From DATKXU01 sp035528905 (lineage in GTDB: Bacteria > Armatimonadota > UBA5829 > DTJY01), in NCBI GenBank assembly GCA_035528905.1, contig DATKXU010000060.1:45343-109342 (forward strand): a stretch of 64,000 nucleotides of DNA. Direction: 5' to 3'. The notes under the pieces were generated by a model. The model was not told the DNA's origin, did not search any database, and was given only the letters and a program-made list of their open reading frames with translations. This document shows positions 46,281 to 54,967 of the stretch, one piece after another. How positions within the stretch are numbered: position 1 is the first letter of the stretch; every line of letters begins with the position of its first letter. Position numbers and translations under genes: made by a program.

Positions 46281-46460
46281 TGTTCCACCTCCACCGTGCG
46301 TTTGATAAAATGCGCTTGCACTGCAAGCAATCCTACTACTTACGGTACGGATGAGGCAGCCCCTTGGTTCCGGGCGTATTCTCTAATGCCTGAACGAGCC
46401 ATCGTATGGGGCGCAGGAATTCATCTTCCTAAGAGGCGAAAAGAACCCAGGGGGCTTATA

Positions 46461-48788
46461 ATGCCATCAGTGGTTCTTATCCTACTCGTGCTCCTGGGTT
46501 CGTGTGCCCTCGCCGGGACGCCGTTTGGCCTGCGGAACGGTGATCTCCGCGAGCAGAAGGATGGCAAGCTCGTCGGCTGGGAGCAGATCGGCGACTGCCG
46601 GGTGATACCCGACGGCGGGCGCAAAGGCATGCCGGCCGTGGAACTGATATGCTCCGGCGAGGGAACGTCCGCCGCCAGGCAGGTACTTCGTTTCGACCTG
46701 CCGCGCAGGGGAGCCTTCGCAGTGAAGGCCTGGATGCGGTGTGACGAGGTCGAACCCGTCGGCGACTGCTGTTTGTGGCTGGACGTGTGCCAGGCAGGAG
46801 GGCCTCCCATGTGGGGACAGCAGGGTCTCCCGCGCATCGGGTACCGGCGCTGGCAGCAGGTGAGCGTGGAAGTCAGGCCGACTCACCCGGTCACCGAGGT
46901 CCACGTCTACCTCATGCTGCGGAGTACCAGGGGGAAAGTGCGCTTCTGCGACGTTCGCATGGAGCAACTCCCATTGGAAATCCGCGAGCTGCGGTTACAT
47001 CCTGCATCCGCCTCCTCGTATGACGTATGGGCGGAGTTCAGCGGCGAGGCGGATTGGCGGATCAGCGCGAAGCAGAAAGGCAGGGAGATATGGACGCTCT
47101 CAGGAACCGGCATTCGGATTGCCGAGCGGTTTACCGCCTCCGGTACTGTTGCTGTGACTGTCATAGTCGCTGCGGAGCTCAATGGTGTAACCAAGACTGC
47201 CTCCGCGAGGGTGAAGCCGCCCAGACGTGCACCTGTCTTTGATTGGTGGATCGCGGATTCGTCTACCCGGGTCTTTCAAGATGATTTGCCGCCGATTCGG
47301 CCTGTCACGCGAGTGGGGTTGAATGCGGCCCGTAATGATCGGGAGTCCTTCCAAATCTGCCTGCGCCCGACGGGAGAGGTGATCAAGAAGGTACAAGTTT
47401 CGGCATCAGACCTGGTCATGGACTCCCCGCAATGTGCGAAATCCGCAACCTGCATTCCGAAGTCCGAGATAGAGTGGTTCCGCGTCGGATACGTGTGGGT
47501 CGAGCAGCCGTTTGCGCATCCCTACTCCCCACGGCGCACTTCCTCATGGTGGCCCGATCCGCTGCTTCCTCCGGGGGATTTCTGCATCGAGAGCGGGCAA
47601 GTGCAGCCGCTGTGGTTCACCATCCACGTGCCTGAGCGCACAGCGCCGGGGACGTATCGCGGCAGCATCACCATTCGCGCCGACGGTGCTCCAGGGGTTG
47701 AAGTCCCGGTCTCTGTCACCGTGCATCCGGCGGTTATCCCCGTTCAGGGCTATATGAAGACCGCTTTTGCCCTGATGGATGGCTTCCTTGAGAAAGTTTA
47801 TGGCAAAGCCACGCGGCCGCTCCGCCGCGCGTATACCGACTACCTCCTGGCACATCGCCTGAGCCCGGACGACGTCTCCCGAACCCGGTTGCCGGACCTC
47901 GCTGAGCTGGAGTATGCAGACTCGCGCGGCCTGAATGCCTTCAATATTCTGAACGTCGTCTCGGAGCCGACTAAGCGGGTTACATGGGTCTGTTACGATC
48001 CGGTGTCTGCATACACGCCGGAGTTCAAGGAGCGGTTCTTCCGGCGGTTGGATGCTTTTATTCCCGAGCTGGAAAAGCGCGGGCTGCTGGACAAGGCATA
48101 CATTTATGGCTTCGACGAGCGCGGCTCGGAGTACATACCGATTATTCAAGACCTGTTTGGGGAAATCAAGCGCCGGTATCCGCGAGTGCATACTCTCTCG
48201 ACTGCCTGGCTGCCGCCGGGCACCGATCCGCTGTCGCTCAATATAGACTGGTATGTGCCGATGACCTCGTCCTACGATCACGAACTTGCAGAGAGCGTTC
48301 GGCGGCGCGGTGGCGAGGTATGGTGGTACATCTGCATGGGGCCGAACTATCCCTATGCGAACTGGCTGCTCGAGAATCCGCTGATCGAGGCACGGTTGAT
48401 CTGGTGGCAGGCCTTCCAATACGATGTAGAAGGTTTCCTGTACTGGGGCGTGAATATCTGGGATAAACAGAATAACGACGAGCCGATCCCTTCAACGGCC
48501 GGCCCGCGCATAGATTGGTCAGTCACCGCGGGCGGGCAATATCCCTCTTTGAATGGCGACGGCGAGCTGCTGTATCCAGGAGAGAAGGGCCCGATCGGCA
48601 GCATCCGGCTGGAGAATTTCCGGGACGGGCTGGAGGATATCGAGCTGCTCAGGCAGCACGAGAAGCGCTTTGGAAGAAAGCCGACTCTGGCGATTCTGCG
48701 TCGGGTCGCATTGGACCGCACTGACTATTCCCGCGACAGCAGGAATCTCCTAGCATCAAGGCTGAAACTGCTGCGGGCGCTGAAATAG
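46461..48788 (+). CDS. DUF4091/GH123-type glycoside hydrolase, exported
   Basis: The protein has 775 aa from the ATG at 46461 (AGGGGGC upstream). The longer open frame crosses the promoter region of the divergent gene and is rejected. The signal peptide ends in LLGSC, close to a lipobox, so it may be a lipoprotein. The middle has beta-sandwich domains. The DUF4091 domain carries IYGFDERGSEY, with the adjacent Asp552-Glu553 that forms the catalytic pair in GH123 N-acetylgalactosaminidases. The domain runs to the C-terminus with GFLYWGVNIWD and EGIELLRQ-like LEDIELLRQHEKRFG. It would act on external amino-sugar polymers. Confidence 0.87.
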   Translation: MPSVVLILLVLLGSCALAGTPFGLRNGDLREQKDGKLVGWEQIGDCRVIPDGGRKGMPAVELICSGEGTSAARQVLRFDLPRRGAFAVKAWMRCDEVEPVGDCCLWLDVCQAGGPPMWGQQGLPRIGYRRWQQVSVEVRPTHPVTEVHVYLMLRSTRGKVRFCDVRMEQLPLEIRELRLHPASASSYDVWAEFSGEADWRISAKQKGREIWTLSGTGIRIAERFTASGTVAVTVIVAAELNGVTKTASARVKPPRRAPVFDWWIADSSTRVFQDDLPPIRPVTRVGLNAARNDRESFQICLRPTGEVIKKVQVSASDLVMDSPQCAKSATCIPKSEIEWFRVGYVWVEQPFAHPYSPRRTSSWWPDPLLPPGDFCIESGQVQPLWFTIHVPERTAPGTYRGSITIRADGAPGVEVPVSVTVHPAVIPVQGYMKTAFALMDGFLEKVYGKATRPLRRAYTDYLLAHRLSPDDVSRTRLPDLAELEYADSRGLNAFNILNVVSEPTKRVTWVCYDPVSAYTPEFKERFFRRLDAFIPELEKRGLLDKAYIYGFDERGSEYIPIIQDLFGEIKRRYPRVHTLSTAWLPPGTDPLSLNIDWYVPMTSSYDHELAESVRRRGGEVWWYICMGPNYPYANWLLENPLIEARLIWWQAFQYDVEGFLYWGVNIWDKQNNDEPIPSTAGPRIDWSVTAGGQYPSLNGDGELLYPGEKGPIGSIRLENFRDGLEDIELLRQHEKRFGRKPTLAILRRVALDRTDYSRDSRNLLASRLKLLRALK

Positions 48789-48798
48789 GTTGCCTGCC

Positions 48799-48827
48799 TT
48801 GACTTCGGGGCGGGCGTCGGTTATACT
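48799..48827 (+). promoter_or_regulatory. Promoter for rplY
   Basis: TTGACT (48799-48804) and TATACT (48822-48827) are separated by 17 bases and lie about 75 bases upstream of the L25 start. Confidence 0.65.
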
Positions 48828-48902
48828 TGGTGTCGGCGCGGCGTGCGGAAGGCCGCGCCTTAGTGCGAAGATTCCACTGCGCGATTTCAGGAGGACGGCA
48901 TA

Positions 48903-49559
48903 GTGACAAGACTCCAGCTCTCTTCCAAGACGAGGGCAGATTTCAGAAAGAGCGAAACAAAGCGGCTGAGGCGCGAGGGACACCTGCCCGCTACTGTGTA
49001 TGGTAGAGGAGAGGAGTCCAAAGCGATAACAGTTCCGGCTGCAGATCTGACGCAAATTCTGAGAACGCCGGGCGGCCGGCTCTCGCTGATAGACTTGAAA
49101 GTTGACGGGAAGGGATCGAAGGCCCATCCGGTGTTGATCCAGGAAATCCAGAGAGACCCGATCACCAACAAGGTGCTTCATGTGAATTTCCATCGCGTAT
49201 CCATGGATGAGCCTGTCCAGGCGTCTGTTCCTATTATCCTTCTGGGAGCAGCTCCTGGGACGAAGCAGGGCGGCATCCTTGAGCAATTCACGAGAGAGTT
49301 GGAGGTGCGGGCGCTGCCGGACCACATTCCTACGCATATTGATGTTGATGTATCGAGTCTCGAACTTGGCGACGCTGTGCACGTGCGGGAGGTCAGCATC
49401 CCAGAGGGCGTCGGGCTGATTGGGCCGCTGGGAGACAATGTCGTCGCAGTAGTCCGCATGCCTATCGTCCAGGTTGAGGAAGTTGTGCCGGAGGTCGAGG
49501 AGGAGATAGGGGCCGCGCCGGAGGCTGAAGCTCCTGCGGAGGTCAGCGAGGAGCAGTAG
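48903..49559 (+). CDS. rplY: 50S ribosomal protein L25 (CTC/TL5 long form)
   Basis: The protein has 218 aa. Its GTG is preceded by AGGAGG. The N-terminal 5S-rRNA-binding domain is clear (LSSKTRADFRKSETKRLRREG, then LPATVYGRGEE). A second beta domain, about 100 residues (VPIILLGAAPGTKQGGILEQ), identifies the long TL5/CTC form, which is general-stress-related in Bacillus. A glutamate-rich tail closes it. Strong terminator downstream. Confidence 0.95.
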   Translation: MTRLQLSSKTRADFRKSETKRLRREGHLPATVYGRGEESKAITVPAADLTQILRTPGGRLSLIDLKVDGKGSKAHPVLIQEIQRDPITNKVLHVNFHRVSMDEPVQASVPIILLGAAPGTKQGGILEQFTRELEVRALPDHIPTHIDVDVSSLELGDAVHVREVSIPEGVGLIGPLGDNVVAVVRMPIVQVEEVVPEVEEEIGAAPEAEAPAEVSEEQ

Positions 49560-49587
49560 CTCTACGCGCATCGCAATCGTAAATCCT

Positions 49588-49617
49588 AGCGGCTCGCCTT
49601 GGGCGGGCCGCTTTTTT
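49588..49617 (+). terminator. Rho-independent terminator of rplY
   Basis: AGCGGCTCGCC pairs with GGCGGGCCGCT around a 3-nt loop (one G-U pair) and is followed by six T residues in the run CTTTTTTCG. Confidence 0.88.
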
Positions 49618-49635
49618 CGCGCCTGGCGCGATTCG

Positions 49636-49664
49636 TTGACACGGCGTTCCAACTCTTCTATAAT
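49636..49664 (+). promoter_or_regulatory. Consensus sigma-70 promoter for the DUF6754 operon
   Basis: A perfect TTGACA (49636-49641) and a perfect TATAAT (49659-49664) lie exactly 17 bases apart, 50 bases before the first gene. This is the only fully consensus promoter I found in the window. Confidence 0.85.
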
Positions 49665-49715
49665 TGACCAGCGAGCTATTCGAGTTGACAGTCTCCTGGG
49701 AGTTTCAACGCCTGA

Positions 49716-50195
49716 ATGGAGAGAACGCATCTAGAGCCTGAACCGGGACCGGCGGCGGTTTCTACCGAGCCGATCCTGAGCTGGAAGGTGCACATCTTGC
49801 GGGAAAGCCCGGGCAGGATGTTCCTAGTCGGGCCTGTCGTTCTCGGAAGCCTGCTCGCCTCCTACATCATGTTCCAAAGCCTCCTGGTCTTGGCCGTCGC
49901 CGCTTTTCTGCTCATATCCGCGCTCGCTGAGTTCCTTTTCCCGATTAGGTTTGTAATCAGTGAGCACGGCGCTTTCTCCCGCACCCTCCTGAGCCGGACT
50001 TACATCGAATGGGACAGGGTAAAAAAGTACTACCTGGACGACCGCGGGATCAAGCTGAGCCCGCTGGAGCCGCGGGGGCGTCTGGAGGCATATCGCGGCG
50101 TCTACCTCAGATTTGGTGGAAACCGCGACGAGGTGATCGAGGCGGTAAGGAGGATGCGTGATGCCAGATGCGCCAATGACGAAACAGGCCGATGA
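49716..50195 (+). CDS. Small membrane protein, first gene of DUF6754 operon
   Basis: The protein has 159 aa. Two TM segments form a hairpin near residues 37-72 (MFLVGPVVLGSLLASYIMF, LLVLAVAAFLLISALAEFLF). The C-terminal part, VISEHGAFSRTLLSRTYIEWDRVKKYYLDDRGIKL (cut as SEHGAFSRTLLS and YIEWDRVKKYYLDD), resembles the PH-like domain that follows a TM hairpin in bacterial YdbS/YcxB-like proteins. The function is unknown. It overlaps the next gene by 35 nt. Confidence 0.72.
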   Translation: MERTHLEPEPGPAAVSTEPILSWKVHILRESPGRMFLVGPVVLGSLLASYIMFQSLLVLAVAAFLLISALAEFLFPIRFVISEHGAFSRTLLSRTYIEWDRVKKYYLDDRGIKLSPLEPRGRLEAYRGVYLRFGGNRDEVIEAVRRMRDARCANDETGR

Positions 50196-50484
50196 CGAGC
50201 TCTCCCAGGAGGAGCGTGATAAGCTGATTGGCAAGTTGGCCCGGAAGATCGTGAGCAGACGTCTGGAAACGCCGGCGATCCTCTTCCTTGAGATGCACAA
50301 GCCGCTGGCGTTTCTGGCGAGTCAATCCGTGCTGGTCGCCAGCCCGGTCTTGGTTCCGATCTTTGGCCGGGAAGGTGTGGAGAGGTATTCCCAGCTCCTC
50401 AGCACCCAAGAGAATGTCGAACTCCTGATCCGGCGGATCGAGGACTTGTCCGAAGAACGGGATGCGAAGGCGCAGAAAGAGTAA
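50161..50484 (+). CDS. Small protein of DUF6754 operon
   Basis: The protein has 107 aa, with AAGGAGG seven bases before the ATG at 50161. The ends are charged and helical (QEERDKLIGKLARKIVSRRL and ENVELLIRRIEDLSEER), and one hydrophobic stretch, LAFLASQSVLVASPVLVPIFG, could span the membrane. I do not recognise a family. The stop is 5 nt before the DUF6754 gene. Confidence 0.7.
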   Translation: MPDAPMTKQADDELSQEERDKLIGKLARKIVSRRLETPAILFLEMHKPLAFLASQSVLVASPVLVPIFGREGVERYSQLLSTQENVELLIRRIEDLSEERDAKAQKE

Positions 50485-50489
50485 CTCGT

Positions 50490-51278
50490 ATGAACCATGC
50501 CAACTGGACGGTCGCAATCCTGGAAGGTGTGCTGGTCTTCCTGATACTTTACAAGATATTCTGGGCACGGCGCGGCAAGGACCTCTACATAAGGAAGATT
50601 CCGGGCCTCAGTGCGATTGATGAGGCAGTCGGGCGGGCCGCTGAGATGGGTCGCCCGATGTTGTTCTGCCCCGGCCTCAGCGGATTGAGCTTGCCGACTC
50701 TTCAGGCTCTTGCCATACTGAAGCACATAGCGAGTGCTGCCGCGAAGTACCGGACGCGCATCATAGTGCCAACCGCCGACTCGGTGGTATACACGATTGC
50801 GGAGGAAGTCACCAAAGATGCGTACGCTGCCCAGGGCGTGCCGGAACACTTCAACCCGGAGGATATCAGGTTCCTATCTGACGACCAGTTCGCCTACGCG
50901 TCCGGAGTGGTAGGCATCCTGAATCGCGAGAAAGTTGCATCGAACTTCATGTTCGGTAACTTCTTTGCAGAATCGCTGATTTTGGCTGAGACAGGCCACC
51001 AGGTAGGGGCGGTCCAAGTGGCAGGCACGCCGGAGATAACCCAGATTCCCTTTTTCATAACGGCTGCGGACTATACCATCATCGGGGATGAGTTCTATGC
51101 GGCCAGTGCATATCTGTCACGCGAGCCTACACTTCTCGGCAGCTTGGCGGGACAGGACTACGCGAAGGCGGTTCTCGTATTCATCATGCTGGCAGGAGTC
51201 GTCACCGCCACTCTGCTCGCAGTGCATCCTTCCTTGGGGGAATGGCTGAACTGGCTGAAGTGGTTCAGCCCTGGATAG
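50490..51278 (+). CDS. DUF6754 membrane protein
   Basis: The protein has 262 aa. It has an N-terminal TM segment (VAILEGVLVFLILYKIFW), a C-terminal TM segment (AVLVFIMLAGVVTATLLAV) and, between them, an alpha/beta domain with GLSAIDEAVGRAAEMGRPMLFCPGLSG, RTRIIVPTADSVVYTIAEE and NREKVASNFMFGNFFAE. The motif of paired acidic and GRP residues is that of DUF6754, found in Chloroflexota and Armatimonadota-like genomes, with no known function. The central domain could bind a nucleotide or small ligand. It is the core of a membrane gene cluster. Confidence 0.75.
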   Translation: MNHANWTVAILEGVLVFLILYKIFWARRGKDLYIRKIPGLSAIDEAVGRAAEMGRPMLFCPGLSGLSLPTLQALAILKHIASAAAKYRTRIIVPTADSVVYTIAEEVTKDAYAAQGVPEHFNPEDIRFLSDDQFAYASGVVGILNREKVASNFMFGNFFAESLILAETGHQVGAVQVAGTPEITQIPFFITAADYTIIGDEFYAASAYLSREPTLLGSLAGQDYAKAVLVFIMLAGVVTATLLAVHPSLGEWLNWLKWFSPG

Positions 51279-51359
51279 TGCAGACGGCCAGGCTCCCGGC
51301 TGGTCTGCGGTCTGTGGTCTAATGTCTACTGTCTCTGTCGGGCACTTTCGGAGGGTTAG

Positions 51360-52175
51360 TTGTTCACTGGTTGGCTGATAAGACCTGGGGCGCCGCAGTG
51401 GATCTGGGCGGTCGGAGTCCTGTGCGATTTCCTCATCTTCGGGGGCGCGGTGTTCCTGCTGCTCCAGCTTGTTCCGGTGCACTACAGGAAAGCCCTTGTA
51501 GCGATTGTCACATTCCTCGCGGGGTTGATCTACTCGGTCGAATTCTTCGTGCCCGGGGATCCGAAGACCGGCAAGAACTTCCTGACCGGCTTTATAGAGC
51601 AGGTGGCGGATGCGACGAATGTGGTCTATGCGTTCGCTTTGGGACTGGGCGTCTACAGTCTGTTCAGGTTCCACGGCAAGAATCTCGCAAGGAAGCGCCA
51701 AGGATGGCACAACAATCTGGCCTTCTTCGTGGCTTTCTTCGTGATGATGCTGGCCGGCTTCTGGCAGGACTTGACGCCGTCGTCCGCTATGAGTAAGAAC
51801 ACCTTCAACATGCTCTTTGACGGCACCGTGGCGGCGCTGGGAGCCGCCATGTTCTCCATTGTCGGGTTCTTTATCGTTTCGGCGGCGTACAGAGCCTTTC
51901 GCATCCGGTCAGCCGAAGCGACTTTGATGCTCGCTGCTGCGTTTGTGGTGATGCTCGGCCAGGTCCCGATCGGCGCGTACATCACCAACGGCCTTCCGGC
52001 AGCGGGCCTCGGAAGCCTTTTCAGGCTTGAGAACGTGAGCTACTGGATACTAAACGAGCCGAACATGGCCGCGTGGAGAGCGATTGCGTTCGGCATCGAA
52101 GTCGGTGCTCTTGCTATGGCTCTCCGTACCTGGTTGAGCCTCGAGCGGGGCAGCTTCTTCGAGCGGGAGTTATAG
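51360..52175 (+). CDS. Polytopic membrane protein of DUF6754 operon
   Basis: The protein has 271 aa, with a TTG start preceded by GGAGGG. About seven TM segments are visible, beginning with IWAVGVLCDFLIFGGAVFLLL and ending with AAFVVMLGQVPIGAYI. Between segments there are basic turns (FHGKNLARKRQ). No transporter signature is recognisable. The 80-nt gap to the previous gene holds no promoter pair I can support. Confidence 0.7.
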   Translation: MFTGWLIRPGAPQWIWAVGVLCDFLIFGGAVFLLLQLVPVHYRKALVAIVTFLAGLIYSVEFFVPGDPKTGKNFLTGFIEQVADATNVVYAFALGLGVYSLFRFHGKNLARKRQGWHNNLAFFVAFFVMMLAGFWQDLTPSSAMSKNTFNMLFDGTVAALGAAMFSIVGFFIVSAAYRAFRIRSAEATLMLAAAFVVMLGQVPIGAYITNGLPAAGLGSLFRLENVSYWILNEPNMAAWRAIAFGIEVGALAMALRTWLSLERGSFFEREL

Positions 52176-52206
52176 GAGGAGTCGTCTCGGCCAAAGGCGA
52201 CACACC

Positions 52207-53040
52207 ATGAGCGTATTTGAGAAACTCCAGCATATCGACAGACGAATAACGTATCTACTGCTGGCTGTTGTCATTGCGGCACCGCTCATTTGGAGGCTGA
52301 GGCTGCCGATCGTGATCAGTCCGTCCGTCCGTGGGGCCTATGACGCGGTGGAAAGCATCCCGGAGGGCAAGATCGCGATCGTGTCCATCTTCTGGGCTTC
52401 CGGCACGACAGCCGAGAACCAGCCCCAGACTGAGGCGCTGATCCGGCACATGTTCATGCGGCGGAAGAAGTTTGCAATACTCGCATTCGATCCCCAGGGA
52501 AACAAGTTTTCATATGATTTGGCGGTCCGCATTGCTGGGGAGTTAGGTAAGAAGTACGGAACCGACTGGGTCCACTGGGGGTACAGGCCTGGTGCTAACT
52601 TTATCCCGCTGCTGCAGTCCTTTCCACATGACGTGCAGGGCGCCATAGGCACGGATTACTACGGGACGCCGCTGACAAGAATCCCGATGATGCGCGGTAT
52701 CAAGAAGATTCGTGATATTGGGCTGATCGCTGAGGTGACTCCATCGCGCACGCTCGAATACTGGATAGCCTTTATATACGGCCCATATCGGACGCCTTTG
52801 ATCTATGCTCCAACTGCCGTGATGGCGCCCGAGGGCTTCAACCCGCTGGATGCGGGGCAGATCAAGGGCATGCTGATAGGCATGAAGGGCGCGGCGGAAT
52901 ACGAGCGTCTGCTTGACCGCCAGGACTTTGCTACCAGGGGGTCCGGGGCACTGTCCACCTCGCACATGCTCATCATTGCGCTGATAGTAGTCGGGAACAT
53001 CGGCTACATAAGCTCCCGCCGACGCAGGCTGCAATCGTAA
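52207..53040 (+). CDS. Membrane-anchored protein of DUF6754 operon
   Basis: The protein has 277 aa. It has an N-terminal TM (YLLLAVVIAAPLIW) and a C-terminal TM (MLIIALIVVGNIGYI). Between them is an alpha/beta domain with IPEGKIAIVSIFWASGTTAENQPQTEAL (cut as GKIAIVSIFWASGT), FAILAFDPQG and GADYTIIG-like positions in an arrangement similar to DUF6754. The same TM-domain-TM layout in two genes of one operon suggests a related pair. No enzymatic motif is visible. Confidence 0.7.
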   Translation: MSVFEKLQHIDRRITYLLLAVVIAAPLIWRLRLPIVISPSVRGAYDAVESIPEGKIAIVSIFWASGTTAENQPQTEALIRHMFMRRKKFAILAFDPQGNKFSYDLAVRIAGELGKKYGTDWVHWGYRPGANFIPLLQSFPHDVQGAIGTDYYGTPLTRIPMMRGIKKIRDIGLIAEVTPSRTLEYWIAFIYGPYRTPLIYAPTAVMAPEGFNPLDAGQIKGMLIGMKGAAEYERLLDRQDFATRGSGALSTSHMLIIALIVVGNIGYISSRRRRLQS

Positions 53041-53045
53041 ACAGC

Positions 53046-53708
53046 ATGGTGAATGAATTGTTTAGCTGGCTTTCGGATAGTCACATAACGGGCACGATCG
53101 GCATCTGGTTGGCCGCGTTCGGCACGCTGGCGATCTACTCCATACTTTACAAGGAGAATCCGGTGTACCGGCTGGCAGAGCACGCGTTCATCGGGGCGGC
53201 GGCCGGTTATGGTGTGTACATGACATGGGCGCAAATCCTAAAGCCGCTCTGGTGGGACAAGATCACCGGCGGCCAATGGTACTGGGTGTTGGCGCTTGTG
53301 GCAGGCGGCATGTTCTACTTCATATACAGCCAGAGGTACCTCTGGATCAGCCGGATAATATTCGGCGCGCTGCTTGGCCTGATCGCTGGGTCCGCCTTCA
53401 AAGGATTTGCGGGCGTCAACATTGACCGCATTCATGCTTCCTTCAAACCAATATATGGGCCGGGGATGGGCCTCGGCGACGTCCTGAACAACGTGGTATT
53501 CATTGTAGTTCTGCTGACCGTGATGGCTTACTTCTTCTTCTCCTTCGAGCACAGAAGCGCCGCGAGGCGCGTGCCGTCAAGCATCGGGCGCTGGGTTCTG
53601 ATGTTCGCTTTCGGGGCGATCTTCGGCTCGACGGTGATGTCCCGTATGTCGCTCCTGATCGGCCGCATGTACTTCCTCCTCCATAATTGGCTCCACATAG
53701 CGAGCTAG
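53046..53708 (+). CDS. Polytopic membrane protein closing the DUF6754 operon
   Basis: The protein has 220 aa with about six TM segments (IGIWLAAFGTLAIYSILY, HAFIGAAAGYGVYMTW, YWVLALVAGGMFYFIY, IIFGALLGLIAGSAF, VVFIVVLLTVMAYFFFSF, WVLMFAFGAIFGSTVM). The ending RMYFLLHNWL is aromatic. It begins 5 nt after the previous stop. I do not recognise a transporter fold. Together with the 271-aa protein it would make most of the membrane part of a complex. Confidence 0.7.
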   Translation: MVNELFSWLSDSHITGTIGIWLAAFGTLAIYSILYKENPVYRLAEHAFIGAAAGYGVYMTWAQILKPLWWDKITGGQWYWVLALVAGGMFYFIYSQRYLWISRIIFGALLGLIAGSAFKGFAGVNIDRIHASFKPIYGPGMGLGDVLNNVVFIVVLLTVMAYFFFSFEHRSAARRVPSSIGRWVLMFAFGAIFGSTVMSRMSLLIGRMYFLLHNWLHIAS

Positions 53709-53922
53709 GACCAGCCTACCTTGGTCTCCGGTCCCGCCTTTGCACGCTCTCGCTTCTCGACCTAGCGTAGTCTCTCCGTGCGCCAGGAAAGCAGACAGAC
53801 TCGCAGACCGGCGGAAGTTTGGCACCCGGCGGGTGATGGTACACTAGTCATGAGACGGCCTAAGAGGCCCGATGTGTCTCGCCGTACACGCTTGGAGCAG
53901 CCCCAGAAGGAGGATGTGCAGC

Positions 53923-54267
53923 ATGGCTACGCAGCAGATACCTCAGGACCAGTGGAACGATTTCCTGGCTGCGTTCAGCGCCCAGAACCAGACGCGGAAC
54001 GTGACAGTAGACATGGAGACCGCAGAGTTGGGCGCCCAGAGACTGGTAGAACGGAAACCGCTGCTGGGCGTTGAGCCGGATCTGAAGGATGAGCATGAAC
54101 CTACGATCACGGTGATCGCGGGGGACCCCGAGGGCGGCGAGCCGGCGGCGCTGACACATGAGGTGATGAATCCTCAAGCTATCTGGGTCAAGGAGGACGA
54201 GGCGGGGCGCGCCGAGGCGCTTGACATTGAGATGGAGGACGGCCGCACCATAATCCAGTTCATCTAA
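53923..54267 (+). CDS. DUF5335-family protein
   Basis: The protein has 114 aa from the ATG at 53923, with AGGAGG upstream. The pattern IPQDQWNDFLAAFSAQNQTRNVTVDMET (cut as QDQWNDFLAAFSAQNQ) and LGAQRLVERKPLLGVEPDLKD, then EALDIEMEDGRTIIQF, matches DUF5335, small acidic beta-rich bacterial proteins often near stress genes. The function is unknown. Confidence 0.72.
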   Translation: MATQQIPQDQWNDFLAAFSAQNQTRNVTVDMETAELGAQRLVERKPLLGVEPDLKDEHEPTITVIAGDPEGGEPAALTHEVMNPQAIWVKEDEAGRAEALDIEMEDGRTIIQFI

Positions 54268-54328
54268 GTATAAGTATTTACGTTATTCTTCATCATGATG
54301 GGGATTCAGGATAAGCAGGAACAAGGAA

Positions 54329-54961
54329 ATGGCCGAAGACCGTTTGAGAAGAGATTATGACTCTGTGGAGAACCTGGGCGACCTTATCGAGGCCAGGGAG
54401 GAGCGGGACTCCGCCTTCGCCGACGACGTGGATGCCGCAGAGGATATTGACGACGCGAAGCTCCCGCGCGATCCGGTTGACGAGCTGACTCGGCCGCATC
54501 CGCGCGGTCGGTCGGAGGAAGAAGGCAGCCTGGGCATCAACGTAGATCTCATGAGTACACCGGACGAAAAGGATGTCGGGTTCGACTGGCAGGACTCGGC
54601 TGAGGAGATGCTTCCGACGGATCCGGAGTCGAGTGAAGGCATGGGCGCGGACGAGGCCATAGAATCGCTCGCGCACACCGCTCCCGCCGACCTTCTAGCG
54701 CCCGCGCCACCGGTGGAAGTGAGCCCGGAGACTGACACGGCTGCAACCAAGGCTGAGGAAAAGGAGTACGAGCTTGACAACGGAGAGGCTGAGCGTCCTG
54801 CGGCAGGCCCCGTGCCGATTGACAGCGCAATGGATACCGACTCGGACGAGTTCGATTTCACCATCGAGGACAAGTTCGAGGATCAGGTAGACCGCGAAAC
54901 CGCCCTGTACGAGTTCGAACAGATGCGGGAGACCGCCGAAAAGAAGCCAGGTGAAGAATAG
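54329..54961 (+). CDS. Acidic, largely disordered protein
   Basis: The protein has 210 aa with a very high Glu/Asp content. There are no aromatic clusters or motifs except two short conserved-looking blocks, the N-terminal RDYDSVENLGDLIEAREERD and the C-terminal EDKFEDQVDRETALYEFEQM. Proteins of this type usually bind partners through the ends. It lies 61 bases after the DUF5335 gene and 6 nt before marC. I do not recognise it. Translation in this frame has no internal stops and a good codon pattern, so it is probably real. Confidence 0.6.
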   Translation: MAEDRLRRDYDSVENLGDLIEAREERDSAFADDVDAAEDIDDAKLPRDPVDELTRPHPRGRSEEEGSLGINVDLMSTPDEKDVGFDWQDSAEEMLPTDPESSEGMGADEAIESLAHTAPADLLAPAPPVEVSPETDTAATKAEEKEYELDNGEAERPAAGPVPIDSAMDTDSDEFDFTIEDKFEDQVDRETALYEFEQMRETAEKKPGEE

Positions 54962-54967
54962 GGAGAA

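Noticed and set aside
46116..46460. N-terminal extension of the GH123-like protein
   Set aside because: It crosses the start of the divergent membrane gene; the signal peptide begins at the ATG at 46461.
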